Position numbers and translations under genes: made by a program. Shown piece by piece: positions 43,077-58,153 of a DNA stretch of 64,000 bases. Location of the stretch: contig VWPU01014911.1 in assembly GCA_013398955.1 (NCBI GenBank), positions 1 to 64,000 on the forward strand, in the 5' to 3' direction. Numbering within the stretch: position 1 is the stretch's first letter; each line of letters begins with the position of its first letter. Below the pieces are notes generated by a model that was given only the letters and a program-made list of their open reading frames with translations, ran no database searches and had not been told where the DNA came from. The DNA comes from Callaeas wilsoni (lineage: Eukaryota > Chordata > Aves > Passeriformes > Callaeidae).

Positions 43077-46000
43077 CACTATGAGATTTATTCACCAAAG
43101 TGCTCCACTCCAGCAACTGGAGACAAGTTTTTGAAAGCGATTATCACTTATCAACTGGCAGGTTTATTTTGTGGCAAACCCTTTAAAAGTATGCTGAAAA
43201 TTGGGGGGAGTTCAGGGTGAATTATTTGGTGTTGAAAAAAACAAGCATGATGATAGGAAACTACATGACTGGGCTCCTTAAGTTATCTGGAAAAGGCTAT
43301 GGCTTAGAAATGTCAGGAGTAGAGGTACTTAACTAAATCTTTGTTCCAGTACACAGAATTATGAAAAGAGCCAATGGATGGAAGTCAGACAAGTTCAAAG
43401 CAGAAAACAAATGAACATTTTTGACAATTAACTACTGAGAGAGCTTAGTTAAGAGGTGCAGTCCATTAATCACTGCTTGTAGCCTTTCTGTCCATTATCT
43501 ATGCCTTTTGAAAAGACGTGAAATAACTGAGATGCAAATTAAAGAGCAGGAATTATGGATCTCTTTATGGGTTGTGCTATTGAATGAATTTGAATGAGAA
43601 TTCACTTTTTTTTTTGCCCCTCCAGACTTAAGAATGACAGTACATTTGGTTGTGTTTTGGAGGGTAAAGGCAGAATTATGTCTTTTGAATTGCCATCCTG
43701 GATTAATAAATGGGTGAATTTGTTCACTTTTGTATTTACCACTCCACCACTGTGTAATTTTTTTAGATTTTAGGCTTGGATGTGTTGAGATCTTGTTTAG
43801 GAATTTTTAAAGAAGCCTTGTACTTTACTGCAAAGTAATTTTAAGGACATATAGGCATTTGATTTCCATTAGTTTTCTGAAGATGCCTTCTTTTGTTTTC
43901 TCCTTTCGTATGTAGTCACACAGCATTGATTATAAAATGAGACTATATGTTATATTTTCCGTGTTCTAGCTGCTTATCTCCCTTTGACGTAGGAACAACA
44001 TCTATCACGTTGTGTAATTAAAATAGTTGATTTATGCATTCATTTTTTAAAAAAGCAAACAACAAATTCGTCTTAGTAGCTAAGAGAGTGAAAAATTATG
44101 ACAATTCTGTTCTTAGCCACCTGACTTGTTTTAGTAATTCCATGATTATAGCTCTGTCATTTGGTCCTTGCTTCTGTCTGTCCTGTGTATCTCCGTGGCT
44201 TGCTCAAAGGTTTTCCTTTCCCTGCCCACCTGAAAGTGCTCATATTCCCTGTGCTTGTAATTTTTTATATGTATTCAGAGTGGTAGGGGGAAGACCTTCA
44301 TATCCCCCATCAACATTGCCCCAGCCTGCGCCACGGTTTTAGTTTAGTTGGATTTGCGCATCTCTCAGTGCCAGGCTTGAATGATTTTAATTCGCATCTC
44401 CATGTGTGTGATTTTTCTGTCTTTGCATGGATGCTAAACCTCTGAGGAAAAAAGTCATGCCTCCCCTTGTCTTTCCAAAGCTCAGACTGTTGCTGTTTCT
44501 ACCAAACCGAATTAGTTTTGGCTGTGCCCAAGATGTCTTCAGTTTGGATAAAATATTCCAGTCTAGTCTTGTCTCTGATAAATGTAGCTGAAATGTCTTG
44601 GGAGCCAAGGATGGATGATGCTTTAAGTTCAACCAAGAAGTCCCCAGGTAATTTAGCAACAAACAAACAACATGAAATTGAGTGTTACAGTGGGAAGGAA
44701 ATGAGATCTTCAGCTAGGAATTAAATTAGACACAACTAAGTAAATAATGTTAAAAGGGCACAACTTGAAAAGCTGTAGAGAATTTTGAGTGCATTCCATG
44801 GGAGACTTGGAAACACCACTGATTTTGTATGTGAACATTTGCTATGGTACCATGTATGTCTCCTGTATGAAATTGGATGTGTTGGGTGGTTTATTTCAGT
44901 GGTAAGTAGTGGCTAAGATTAGAACTCTGTTCTTTGAGTAGGCTAGAAACCAATTAATTTTTTTCCTCCTAATGAAAGAGAATGATACTTTAGGTGATAT
45001 GTTTATTCTAATGTGGGACAAAACCAGAATTTGGGGATTGTAAATGGGGTCAGAGTTCTGAATGAGAATGGTTCTTAATGAAGCAGTGATAACTGATAAT
45101 ATGACGGCTGCAGTATTCTGTTAGGCAGCAGTGTCTCAAGGGAAAAACAAAACTGCAGTTTATACAGCAGGAGTGAGGTGAGCCTTTTCATTTTCCTGGG
45201 AAGTGTTGCCTATTTGGTTGTTTCAAATCATACATTGTGCAGCTGACTGTTCCTGCCTACATGTGATGACTTGTGCTCATCCTTACTGTATCCTGTCTGA
45301 GAGCAGCACGCCTATTTATGAATGTTACTGTGAGTTCAAATCCTGCCCTACAGTGGTTCCTTGTCCTCCCTCCTCCTCCCTCTGTCTTTTCTTATCCAAG
45401 TTATGCTCCCTAGTGAGGCAGCCAAAACAGACCCCTGCAGAAAATGATTTAATGCATTTCTGTAGTTGCAGAGAATCGTTGGTAATTGTTCTGAAGAAAT
45501 CTCCATTGATTCTAGAGAAATTTAATATTTTTTTCCCATTTATTTATGTAAAAGTCCTGAGACTGTCAGAATCTAGTTATATTATGAGATACTTGCTACT
45601 AATCCTATGACTGCAAACTCAGACTGATTTGACAAGACTTGATATGGGCAAAGCCGTGCTGGCTATTACTCATTCCTGGATTTATTTCTAGATGAATAAA
45701 ATAGTGTCCTTCATTATTTGCTGTAATTGTTTTTCCTCAGGAATCGAAGCGTAGCTGACTGAACTACCTGCTTAGTTTCTATCTTTGAAAAAGGACTGAT
45801 CAAGTTTGCTTCCTTCCATTGGCATGCAGATCTCCATTCTCCCACACTGGCTCGATGGGAGCAAGGAGTGTTCAGTGGCTTTGTCGTCGGCCCTGTGTTC
45901 TCTGTCATCCCGGCTGAGTTCATTCAGCCCGCTCCCTATGGAATGCATTGCTCTTCAGTTGGCAGGTTTCTGCCATTCCTCTCCAGGAGTGGCAACATTA

Positions 46001-49000
46001 AACTGCAGTGGCTTTCAGAACTTCACATAGTTCCTCCTCCTTCGTTAAAATAAAATCTTATAAATGTTATAAAACATAACACTTTAATAGTTGTGCCTGA
46101 TAAGCGCTATTTATGTTTGGATGAGGTCTAAGTGCTGACTTCATATCTCTGGAAATGATTAAGGAACGTTCTTTTCAAAGATTGTGCTGAGTTCTTTGTC
46201 CCTCTCCTAGATCTACAGCGTTGTATGTTTTTATTGGTTGAAATCGTCACCTAGTAAAGTGATATACGAGTCTTAGCCGTAATTGAAGGAGAAAATACAT
46301 TCCTTAATTTTCTGGGAAGTAACATATCTGCATATTCTACAGAAAAAGCAAGATTTAGAGAGGATGCTTCCTTTGTTGAACACTATAAAAATGATGTATG
46401 TGCTATTTTGATTTGACATTCTTTTCTTTCCTTTTTTTAAAATTAAATGGCTTGGAGCAGTAGGGAGTGGTGACTATAAAAAAAATTTCTTTACTGAATT
46501 GTGAAGGAAAAAGAGAAGTAGGAGATATGTACATAAATGTCTTGTAAACATTTTTAAGTTTGCTTTCTCACAGCTGTCTTGTGTGACCTTGAGCAAGCCT
46601 CTTAGTACCAGATCTTCTGGAGGACATCACTGAATGCCTCCATCCAAGAGTTAAAGATTTATAGGTGTATAAGGACTTGCCAGTAAGGTTCTGTGGATAT
46701 TTGAAGTTCCTTTTGTCAGGCTATGACAGATTTATGTCAGGCTAGGTAAAAAGTTCAGTCTGAGGACAACTGACATATTTTTACAGGCTCAGAGGCAGTG
46801 TGTAGCATATAGTCTGAGCTACTGTTTTTGTTTGTGGTGAGAGGTTGTTTTTTGTTTGGGGGTTTGGGTTATTTTTTGTGCCCTTTTTTTTCTTTTTCTT
46901 AGTATGAGAAAAAATTGCTATTTAGATGCTGAAAGGATGCAAGATAGAAGTGCAGTAACAGTTTGGAATGCAGACTAAAGAGTGGCTAATGAGTGATGTT
47001 ATGTCCTGGTGAAAATGACAGTAATAGTAGTTTGTGAAAGAGTTATCTGAGGGGAATGTTCTATTGTATTGATCCCAGCCTGACAGACATACACCAGCTT
47101 CTCACAGAAAAATAAATTCTCATATAAAATGTTTCTCTGCTTTGGCGCTTCATAAAAATCAGATTAAATGAAATGCAAAGCCTTGCAAAATGGCTGAGCT
47201 GTGACTGGAAAGTGGTTTGAGAACATAATGCTTGGGAACGGTGGAAAAATCCTGCAGAAGCACTGTTCCTGACGCGCCCGCTCCAGGAACTCTTAGCAGG
47301 CAACAGCCAAAGCCGACTCTGCCCGGAGCAGTTGTGTCTTGCTGTCTTTATCTGAAGGCTGAGCTTGTGGTGCAGTTACTGTGTCCGTAGTACTTGGCCA
47401 CACTTCAGTGCCTTAGTAGATAGAACATTAACATAGGAAATAGAAAACTTGAATTTTATGCAGGGTGTAGGGTTTTTTCCTCTTGTGGTAGCAGGTTAGG
47501 AGGTAGAGGTGGGAATCTCTGTATCTCCTGTGAAACTCAAGTTCTGTAACCAGTTAGGATTATGTACCAGGGGAGCTTCTTAGCCTTTCCCTGCCTCACA
47601 ACCTTGTTTTGAGGGAAGAATTTGTTAGCTCTGTTTATGAGGGTTCTGACCCTTGGTAATAATTCAGCCTTTGGATTCCAGCTGCTACACAGGGCTGAAA
47701 CAAAAACCTAAAGAGAGAATCACTGTTGCATACCCTGACAAATTATTTATTAGTCTTCTCTCGAGTCCAAGATGATATTCCTACTTTGTAGTCTGTGTAA
47801 CCTTGTCAAGTTGGTCACTTAGTCCTTCTTCTTGTATTGTCTTGCCTGTACACATCCCTGCCCCTTGCCCTGCACGTTCTGCATCAAGTTGCATTCTGTA
47901 TTTTGCATTTGCATCATCCCATGTGTAGTTTCTCTCTAAAACTCACTCTAGTCATGTAACACTTAAATTTTTTATCCAGTCACTCTGCATCACTTTTTGC
48001 TTACTTTGTCTCCTTCTTCCTCCAAGCCTTTGTCATCTGTCATCCACACCTCGTTTCTGTTGGTGCATTCTAAAGGTATTGACTCATTCACTTTGCTCAC
48101 AGAAAGGTGCTTATCACATGAGATTCAAACAAACATAAGAATCCCACGCCACAGGTGCTGTCTCCTGTGTTCCTGTCTGTCCGTGCACAAACGACACGGT
48201 GCTGTCGGGGAGGTGTTTACGTAGGGCCTGCAGGATCACCAGGAGAGCTGGAGTGTGTGCATGTGTGGACAGACAGGTCACAGGAACTTGGTGCATGCAG
48301 GAAGGAGGGCAGAGGATGGGTCATGACAGAGGGCAGTGCCACAACCTAATTTTGGTCTTCCTGACCTTGACTTCCTCCTTTCCATCCCTCTAGAATTCCA
48401 GGTCGTTGTCACAGCCCAGCCAGAATGCATCTGATTGTCTGTGATATATAGGCCTGTCATCACTGGCTCTTTTTCTCACTGGGGACTTGGGAGAGCACAG
48501 TTAGACCTTGGCCTTGCTTTATGAGGCTCACCAGGCTCTAATATTTTCCTTTATTTGCTGTTGAGCTTTTTTTGGAACGTGAGTCTGTGTTCTAAGTTCT
48601 TCATGGTTTGAGAGTGCTACAGCTGGTTACTTTGCAGCTATCAATGGCTATTACTCAGCTGATCTATCTTGAAGTTTGCCTTCATGTGATTTAGTGAAAT
48701 TGGACCTTTATAGATGGTCTTTATGGAACAAAACTTTCTTTGTAGGTAAGATTTTGACACTTGTAACAGTGCTTTTATAGCTGATAACAGTAAATTCTGC
48801 TGGCGGTGAGACAGTGAAAGCTTTCCTACATCCGATTTAAATGTGGGTTTATTTCTTTGAGTGAGAGCATTTTTTTTTTCTGCATTAATTTAACCATGGA
48901 TCTAGCTTTGTAAGAACAAGAGATAGTATGTAATAAAATCTTTCTTCAGTCAAGATTTATATATGAAACAGCAATTATATTAATTTTAGCTGTAACTTGG

Positions 49001-50394
49001 TTGGTTAACACTGGAGGAAAGATGATCCTTTTTGATTTGTGGGTGACAGAAGTACAAACTGTACCACAGGACAATTTCATGTAGTTTATTTATTTTAGCT
49101 AGATTACAAATGGTTGCAAAAAAAAAAGGCATTTATCAACTTATGAATTATTTCAGGATCTGAAAAGATTATGCAGCCTTATGTTAAAGTTTCTTACTGA
49201 TTATTAATTCGTAGACAAATAACAGATATGCCAGGTCGCTGGGTAAAATTCTTGGCAAAAGTGACATTTTCACTGAAAGCCAGCATTCTTAGGGCAGTAC
49301 TTTGTATGTCAAGGATCTGAATGTAAATGGAGAGCTAAATTCCCTGTAACTAAAATTGATTGCAGACCAAAACCTTGGAGATGCTGATGATATTTTATTG
49401 CTAAATTAATAAAGAGGATTAGAGAGGATAGTTACAGAGACAATATAAGGAGTAATATTACTTCTCTATTTCCTGCCCCCCCAATTTTACAGGTAGGTTG
49501 TATTTTTTAAACATAAGTAAAATGATAGCCAAGTGTCCTTCTCCACTTGAGCCTTTCCCCTGTGAGCTCACTGGGAGTGCCTGTGGGAGAAGTGAGCTGC
49601 ATTTCATCGTGGAAGGGTGGGTGTATTCCCTGCTGTGGTGTGAAGAGGGTTGAACCTGGGCGGTCAGGGAAGGGAGTTAGGGTGAACAATAATTGAAAGC
49701 AAGTTAAAGAGCTCTTGATCCTGGCCTTGGCCACTTTCTTGGCATACTGAAAATGAAATTGGAAGGTTTTTATTTGCTTTGGAAAATGGTTCATTAGAAT
49801 TGCAAAGAGCTAGCTGAGAAGCTGTTAAGAATCTTGAAAAGGTTAGAACAAATGAAGATGAATTCAAAGAAGTGTGTGTACCTGTGCCTGCATGCTGCAT
49901 GAATCTTGCCGAATCTTTTTTCCATGACTTATTGTCAGTAGTAAGGATAGTCCAGAAGGGCACTGTGCTCCCTTCCTAAGTGTCTTCAATAGTTTAGGGG
50001 AGAAATAACAGATGCTTCTGACAGAGTTACAAAATTAAAGCAGTTATTAAGGGAGGGAGAAAACAATTCTGAAAATAAAATATAGACAGTAATAATATAA
50101 AAAAAGATGTGAACAATATTTGAGTCCTCTAAAGAAGATGCAGAAGAGAAGTATTTTAAGATAATTCAAAATAACTTCAATAAATTCCCTCTATATCCTT
50201 CATTCATTGCCTTTAGTAGCTCATTTCTTCACTGCTTTTAGTAGTGTCAGTAAAACAGCTCTTAAAGTCTTTGTGAGTAGGGATAAACCTTAACCCATCT
50301 TACAGGAGTCTTGCAAGGGGTGTTACTAGCAATGAGGTCCTAAAAAATGTTGTTAGAGATGGCACTTCCAAGCATTTCTGCAGGGAGCTCTCAC

Positions 50395-50560
50395 CTTTCA
50401 GCGAGCGCTGGGACCGCTCCCTGTGGGGAGCAGGACCCACGGAGGAAGCGGGGCCGAGGCCGCCGATCACGCTCAGAGCTGCGCCGCTGCTGAGCCCGTG
50501 TGCCGCGGGTGCCTTGTACAGAGACCTGCGGGGCTGCTGCTCACACGCCTTTCCTCCAGC
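50395..50560. other. CpG-rich patch in intron 5
   Basis: About 165 bases with dense CG content (GCGAGCGCTGGGACCG, GCGGGGCCGAGGCCGCCG) within AT-rich intron, about 120 bases before a CR1. It could be a small orphan CpG island or intronic regulatory element. No exon or known motif combination is evident. Confidence 0.4.
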
Positions 50561-50682
50561 CTGATCGCTGATTCTCCAAATTGGGCAGTAGCAAACGCTC
50601 CAAAACCCCAAGCAGAAAAGCCTGACCCTGGTGCATTCATCAGTACTGAGCTACTCCTGTTCACATGGAATCACAGGGGTAT

Positions 50683-51000
50683 GGTCACGGAATGACAGAA
50701 GGCTTTGGCTTGGAAGGGACTGTAAAGGCCATCTAGTCCAGCTCCCCTGCAGTGAGCAGGGACATCTTCAGCTACATCAGGTTGCCCAGAGCCCCAGCCA
50801 ACCTTACCATGAATGTTACTAGGGATTGCTATCTGCTGCCTCTCTGGGCAACCTGTGCTGGTGTTTCACCTTCTTCGTACAAAATTTCATCCTTCTATCT
50901 GCTCTTAAATCTACCCCCTTTTAGCTTAGAACCATTACCCATTGTCTTATTGCAACAGACCCTGCTAAAAAGTTTGTGTCCTTCTTGTTGGGCCTTTAAG
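50683..51000 (-). mobile_element. CR1 LINE fragment, antisense
   Basis: The + strand starts TCACGGAATGACAGAAGG, GCTTGGAAGGGACTGTAAAG and CATCTAGTCCAGCTCCCCTG, then GGGACATCTTCAGCTACATC, GGTTGCCCAGAGCCCCAGCC and CTGGGCAACCTGTGCTGGTG. This is the reverse complement of a CR1 3' region, element 3' end at about 50683. The distal half (to about 51000, with CCATTGTCTTATTGCAACAG) is more decayed. Confidence 0.92.
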
Positions 51001-51954
51001 AGGTGTTCCATCCTTCAAAGATGCTTTATTAAATATACACTTAGTCTGATCCATATAGGTTATTCTTTTTGTTTTTTCCCTTTGTGGATATTGCATTGTG
51101 CATTTGTCCTGTGAAAATGAAGCGCTCTGCCAAGATCTTGTTGTTTCCAGTCTTTTCCGATACAGATTTGACAGATGTAGGAAATTTATGTGTGAACATG
51201 ACTGCGTGCTCTCAAAAAGCTGCCTCAGGGACGGAACTGACCCGCGTTCTGCATAGTCAGGTATGAAAACACTTATGGCACATCTCACACCATTTAGTAA
51301 AACAAAAACAGAATCAAACCAAAAAATCCATACCACGAGAATCATGCAACAAAATACCCCTCTTCTGGTGGGTCTAGGTGAATTGAGGTTAGCCTTAAAT
51401 TAAACAAGGTTTCAGGCTATTGCAGCACGTTTGCTGTTCTGATAGTTAAATTAGAATGATGGATGTAGGGAGCAAAATGGAAAGTGCTCCTAGTCAAAGA
51501 ATGTGGTTTCACTTAGAGCTTCCTTTGAGATTGTGAGTTCTGTAGAGGCAGTGCTAGCACTGGTAGGAATTGTTCTGTGAAGTTCTCTGGCATATACAAA
51601 ATTTAGTTAGAAAATCAAAGTTAAAAGCTGAAGCATGTCTGTCACTTAAATAATAAAATGCATAGTTGCCTCTTAGCAAGATGTACTTAATTGTAATACT
51701 TAATCCTCTTTTTTGGGAAGAAGTAATGCTAATAAAATGTAACTAGTTAAATCTTATAAAAGTTTTAAATTAGACTTTTTACCATGCACATATATTTTAC
51801 TGTGTTTATGCATACTATAGGAATAGTTTATGGACCTTCATATAAAGACTTTATAACCTTGCATAATAATTTTGCTGCAATATTATTTTATATGTCACAA
51901 AAATGTCACAATGATTTATTTATGACTTTCAGTTCCTCTGCTTTCTCTTTGTAA

Positions 51955-52290
51955 TTAGAGAATTACAGAGTAATTTTGTTTGGAAGAGACCTCATGAGGG
52001 TCCTGGTACAGCCTGCTGCTCAGCTTGGATCAGCTCAGGGGTCAGCTGAGGTTACTCAGGGCTTTATCCAGGCGTGTCTTGAAATTTTCTGAGGATCAGA
52101 CTGTTCAGCCCCTCTGGGCAACCTGCTCCACTGTTGAGATGTCCTTCCAGGGAAAAACGTTTTGCTTTTATCTAACCTGTAGCTTTCTTTTTCATTTTAT
52201 GCCCGTTGTCTCTCATTCTGCTACCATGCAGTGCTGTGCAGGCCTTGGCTCTGTCTAACTGCACATCTCTCCTGTGCAAGATGCTTTTAA
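51955..52290 (-). mobile_element. CR1 LINE fragment, antisense
   Basis: GTTTGGAAGAGACCTCATGA, TCCAGGCGTGTCTTGAAATT, CCCCTCTGGGCAACCTGCTC and GCCCGTTGTCTCTCATTCTG follow the reverse complement of CR1. The 3' terminal tag is decayed. It lies about 1 kb from the previous copy and in the same orientation, but it matches a different stretch of wording and is probably a separate insertion. Confidence 0.88.
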
Positions 52291-55200
52291 ACAAAGTACG
52301 GTGCATGGACTTTAGGAATTCTGTTCTCTAAACAGAATGGTATATGTGTTTGAGGTTCAGGGCTCACTAAAGGCAGTATCATAAAGCTGCTTTTTGTATT
52401 TCTTTACATGTGAAGAGACTTTCTCCTCCAACCCTGTACATGGCTTTCTTTTTATAATGTGCAGCAGTGGCAGACCAAATGACTTAAAGTTCAGTAGTTT
52501 GGCAGAATCAATTGTCAGTCCAGCATATGGTTGTTTTGAGTGGAGGAGGCTTTAATCTTATTTAACAATTGTTTTGCAATTGTCTTAGAAGAGGAATTAT
52601 TTTCCAGTGTGTCTAATCCATAGGTTTTTTGCAAATAGAGTAGGATAGTATAGTTTGAAAGAACTGTAGAACTCATAGCTGTGTAGTTGTAGATCTATTC
52701 ACGCTGCACTAATAAATACCTTGTGGAAGTAACAGAGTTGTCATAAGACAGAATTTTTGCCACCTCCACTATTAAATCTTTTGGTAGATGGTGGGTGGCG
52801 ACTTGGAGAAGTTTTTTAATTGACAGGTTTTACCTGTACGCTGTAATTCATTTAGACATTGACGCAAATTTCTATGCAGCACAGTGGAAAAGTTATTTTT
52901 GTAATAGAAAATGTAGAGTTGTATTTTCATGCCATGTCCATTCAGTGCAGTGCTGTCATGGCAGGAAGAGACAAATGCAGCTGCTGCACTGTGGTGGAAG
53001 AATGAATGGCAATAATCTCCCCGCTACAGAGAATCATTCACTGTTCTTTGTTTGGTACAGTTTCTAAAGAAGAAATCAGAAATTTTAGGTGTGGTTTATG
53101 AACAGGATTTTAGGACAGTTCTAGTAGTCATTGCACCTGTTTTCCATAAGCCTTGTACTCCATAAACTGGATAGTGGCTTAGAGAAATGATGTTGTTGAG
53201 TACATTTTCACAATTACTTCTTTTTGTGAGAGACAGATGCTGGCTAATATACACATGCTGTTAATTCTAAATTTAACGACAGAGACAGTGCAAAGAAATG
53301 TGTACCTTTTCTGTTTTGTCTTACACTGCCTGTCGTGTACATGACCTATTAGATTTGTTTTTGTGGTATTGAATAATTCTGATCTCATGGAAAGGTCTCT
53401 TCAAATGCAAACTATTAAAAAAGGACATGTAACTACATAACTGGACCAAGTTAAGACTTCTAATCTAAGGATTCCAGTCTAGCACACGCTTGCTTCTGTG
53501 AGCAGAATGCTCATACTTTGACTCAGGCAGCCTGGGGAAGCAATCCCCTATATTTGTCAGTCCTCCTTATGATGAAATTGTCACTCTTGTGTTTGCTTCT
53601 CATGTCTGATTCTGTTGGTGTGAATATTCGTAACGCTGAGGTGGAGCTGTGAGTCCTAGGGCCTGCTTTGTGAGAACACCAGGTGTTTCCAGAGTGCCTG
53701 AGGAGGCTGCCAGACCAAGCTGGGGCACTCCCCTTTTGCCATCATGGGATTTAGCAAACTTTCCTGGCTGTTTGATTTTAGCAGCCTCAGTTTGCTGTTT
53801 GTAATGCTGCTGAAGTGTAAGGGCTGGAGTACAACAGGGAACAGTGAACCTGGTTAAATTTCCTGCAGAGCCTGGGCTTTGAGAGCTCACTGGGTATATT
53901 GGGTGTCACTGTTGAAAACCAGCACACACATCCCCTCCCCAACCCTACAAAAGCATTATATTATGTTAACTTCTTGTCAAATACTGTACATCGTCATGAT
54001 TAGATTTAATGATATTGCATAAATCCTAGGCATACACTGTTCCTTTAATTTTTCATCTGTTTGCCTTGTGGCACAGAACATTTTGACTGTTTGGCTGTAG
54101 GGCTTTTTCCTTCAGATTACGGTCTGTCTTCACTGTGAATGGTTGGAAAATACTTAATTTTCATAGCAAACCCCTAAGCCAGATGTCAGCTTTATTGAAG
54201 GTGGAATGCAGTTACAGACGCATTTCTATCTGGAAAAAACTAATTTTTCATCTGGAATAACCTGAATAGGATAAACTTTGTTCAAGTGACCTTTTTATGA
54301 CTTGTATTTTTTTGCAATACTGGTAAAACTCAACAGAATTTACTGTGACTATTTAGCACGTTACAAATTCTTGTAATTGTATTTTAATGGTTTATATGTT
54401 CTTGGGAATTTAATTATATTGATGGTGCTGTTGTAAAAAATTCAGAAAGGACTTAGAAGATAGTGGCAGAATTAATCTTAAATGGTAAGTGTTCTGTATT
54501 TTCAAATTATGTCCTCTAAATCTGGGAAATAAGTAGTTTCAATGGCCCCTAATTGCATTAAACAGTATTAATAAACAAAACCACAGTGTTTCAAGGGGAT
54601 GAAATGGAGCAGTTTTTCAGGTACTACAAAATTTACCATTGAAAAAAAGTCAGTTTGCCGGGCTTACAATTTTTCATCATTTGACTCTACAAAGATATTA
54701 TTAAGGAGTTGTAGGAGAAATCAAAACGTGAAGAAGCAGTACATTTTGAAGGTAAAATATGAGCAGATGCTCTGGGCAGCAGGGGGGCTGCATAAGGCGG
54801 TCTGCAGGTGTACAGAGCAGCAGGAGGTTTCCACAAGTCAACATTCATCTTCATTCTAAGAAATTCAGTGATGAAAACTGGAAGACCTGCACCGTTGTAA
54901 CAGGGCACTCGTATTACCTCTGAGTTACAGGGCACTGGGGAAGGCTGGCGTGGCAGTGAACCGTGGGGCTTTTGAAAAGCTGCATGTTAGTGGGGATATA
55001 AATGATTTGGACTTATTTATGACAGACGTAAGGTCGCCAGCTAAGAGACGTGAACTGTTCCATTCCTCTGTGTGTGTGCAGCCTGTGGGCTGTTAACGGT
55101 TTGCTAATTAAAGCATTACTCACACAAGCAGTCTTACTGGGGTCCCGTGTTAAGCCACCTCAGCATCGTGGAACAGCTCACCTCCAAACTGGTTACTGGA

Positions 55201-58153
55201 AGCAAGAGGTTCTTTTCCTGTCCCTGTCCAAATTTGTTGGTGTTGAGCTGGAAATGGATGGTCCTTGTGAGGCCCTTCTGACATAGGACATTCTCTGTGA
55301 TAACGAACACAAACCAAACCACTATAAGTACATTATATATTGATGTTGTGAATTACTTAACTGTTCTTAACAGTTTTTACCATCGGACTGAAGTCTAGTG
55401 CTTTACTTCAGAAACACTTGTGAAAGAGCAGGCTTTGTGCTTTTAGAGAGTCAGCTCCTGCTTTTGGGCACAAATATTTCCTTAGGGTGCTCATATTCCA
55501 TGACTGTGTTAATTCACCCTTAGGAGAGTAAAAAGACATTATTCTTATGATTGTGTAATCCAAGCCAAAAGGCCATATGGCTTTGGTTCTGCAGTTTTTT
55601 AGTGGATAAATATCCCGTTGAGTCAAATGAGACTTCTGTGTACAGAGACTTCAAGCATCAGTCTTCCTGGCCGTAATCCAATAAAGCTGTTTAAATGTGC
55701 AAGTAGATTCACATGCATGGAGTGGTGCAGGAGCTCTCTAGAAGTTATGACTTGTTTTTACCTTGAAAAAACCTGGAAAATAATTTTGTTTTTAAAAGTG
55801 TGTTTCATTGAAAATAGCTTGCACAACATTATTTTAATTTTGTTAGCAGTCTGTCTCTGAGAAACTTTTTAGAAAAGGGAGGGGAAAAAAAGGCAGGGGA
55901 GGAGAAGGGAAGACTTTTGACCAGGTAGAAATGCTGCATTTTGATGCTTGTTGTCAAGGTAATGTTAATGAACTGCAGCAAGTTTCAAAGTTCTGTCCTG
56001 CACAGCCCAGTCACTGAACAAGACCACAATCAGCTGTTCAAAACAAGATTCCTTACTAAGTCCTTCCTGACATTCACCGGGGTGCTGTCATCTTAAATGC
56101 CCTTGATGTTTTTTATTTTATGCTCTGGAAGCAGATATTGGACTCATGGATTCTTTGGGTCAGTTCATGATCTGTCTTGATACATCTACTTTGAAACAAA
56201 GGGGAACGGAAAGAATGGAGATTGCGGTACTTAAATACATGATAAATAATAAAATCACAGAAAAAAAAGTGCTAAAAACCATGTTGACTGGTCAAAAAGA
56301 TGATTTAGTCTGTATGATGAAAATAGGTCTAACCCTTCCAATGGTAGCAGCATTTTGTGGAAGTCAGGTTCACGACATAGCTTGAGATTCTAGACCTGTT
56401 TTATTAGAACACAAGTCAAAGCATTTTGGACGTTCATTTTCAACAGTGTTTTTGTTTAAAGCATCCTAATTCTTAATGTAAAGATTAATGATAGAAGAGA
56501 ACAGAAAAAAATTCAGAATTATTTCTAGGGGATAGTACAAGGAAGAGATTTTTGAAATGCACTGCGAAATGATATTTCTCCTTCCGTAATACTTCTGACA
56601 ACAAGAAATAGTGACACAGATGATATTCTTGCATTTCCTTCCTTGTATGTGCTGTGCTAAAAGCATTGTCATCCTTTGCTCATGTCCAGCAAGTGACAAA
56701 TAACCAAAATCGTCTGCTTCTAGCCCCCATGTACCTGTCACTTGACAGTTGAGCCCTGCTGCAGAGTCCTTCCAGTGACCCTGTCTCAAAAGACCCATCA
56801 AAATATCTCAGTTATAGGGTCCTAAAGAACTCCTGTAAGATTAGTAAGTTTAGTAGGAAATGACTACTGTCAGTACACATGCATGCACAGAGTGACAACT
56901 CTGAGAAAATTCTTTTTAACTAACATAATCTTCCATTATAGGAAACGGGGAAATAGTGTGCACTTCTGTATTTAGTCAGACAAACAAAACCCTGAGTTGA
57001 CACTTGGTTAGATTGAGTAAATAGAGGTTACAACAGCTGTTAGATTTACTAGACTTGCTTCTAACAAATGAAAGGATGTAAGATTGCAAGTGAGAGAAAT
57101 GTAGTGCTATTACATTTTTTGTTGTTAAAGCAAGTTACTGTAGCACTAGTTCATAGTGTGTAGTGCTTGTAGGTTTTGTGCATGGTTTTTGTTTGGTGTT
57201 TCTTTTTAAACTTCATAAACTGTGACAAGTACCTGTTGTTGTTCTTCAGTGCATTTGTGGGGTTTTATCACAGGATGCCACTTTGATCTGAGCTGTCAAG
57301 CTGCTCTGGAAAGGAGCTAAATCATGCAGTGTGGTTCTCTGAAAAGTGATTTAATAACAGTGGAACAATACAGGTGTACATTTGTCTCTGCCTTCTGCAT
57401 TGAATAATCTTACTGCAGAAGTGGAAAATTCACCAAAATAATCTCCAGTCTTGAAACTGGCATTTGGTTAGAACTTGGTCCTTTAGATGTTCATGCAGTA
57501 ATAAAAGTGCACCACAGTGCAACAGACCAGTTTTAATCTGTAGGAATCACACATCGTTATAAAGTAAGTAGAAAAACCAAAACCCTCCAAAGCTGTATCT
57601 CAAGAATGAGATTAGTTTTGTTTTGGTACCTGTAGCTATGCCATTAATATGCTGAGGAGAACAACTCACACAGAGGTGTTGGTTCTTCCCGTTTTCCTTC
57701 CTCCTCTGCTGCAAAGGGCTCTGAAAAGCTTTTGGGGACAGCGTTCATTGGGTTCCAGGAGTTCCAGAAAGTGTAAATCTGGTGGTTGGCAGCGAGTCCA
57801 GCTCTGAAATTGAAGACTGTCTCTGCCAGAACTCTTCTTGCAAGAAGAGCCGTCAGGGAAAGGTGTTTTTTGTAAATAGGGGTGTTCCCTGCAGCCAGGG
57901 CGTGGTGGCTGCAGCAGAGGCTGCGCTCAGCACTGAAGTCTGGCTTGTGTCTGAAACTCTTTTTGAAGATACAGGATACAGTAAAGACCTGTGTTTGATA
58001 AAATCTGTCCGTGCATTTAATTGCATACAAATTTTTATAAGGACCAAGTGGGTTAGCACTTGTCAGTGCAAACAGTGGAGCAAATGGTTTATTTAAAATG
58101 CACATTGAAATTGTAAAATATTTCACCTTTTTTTTGATCTTCTCTTCCTGCAG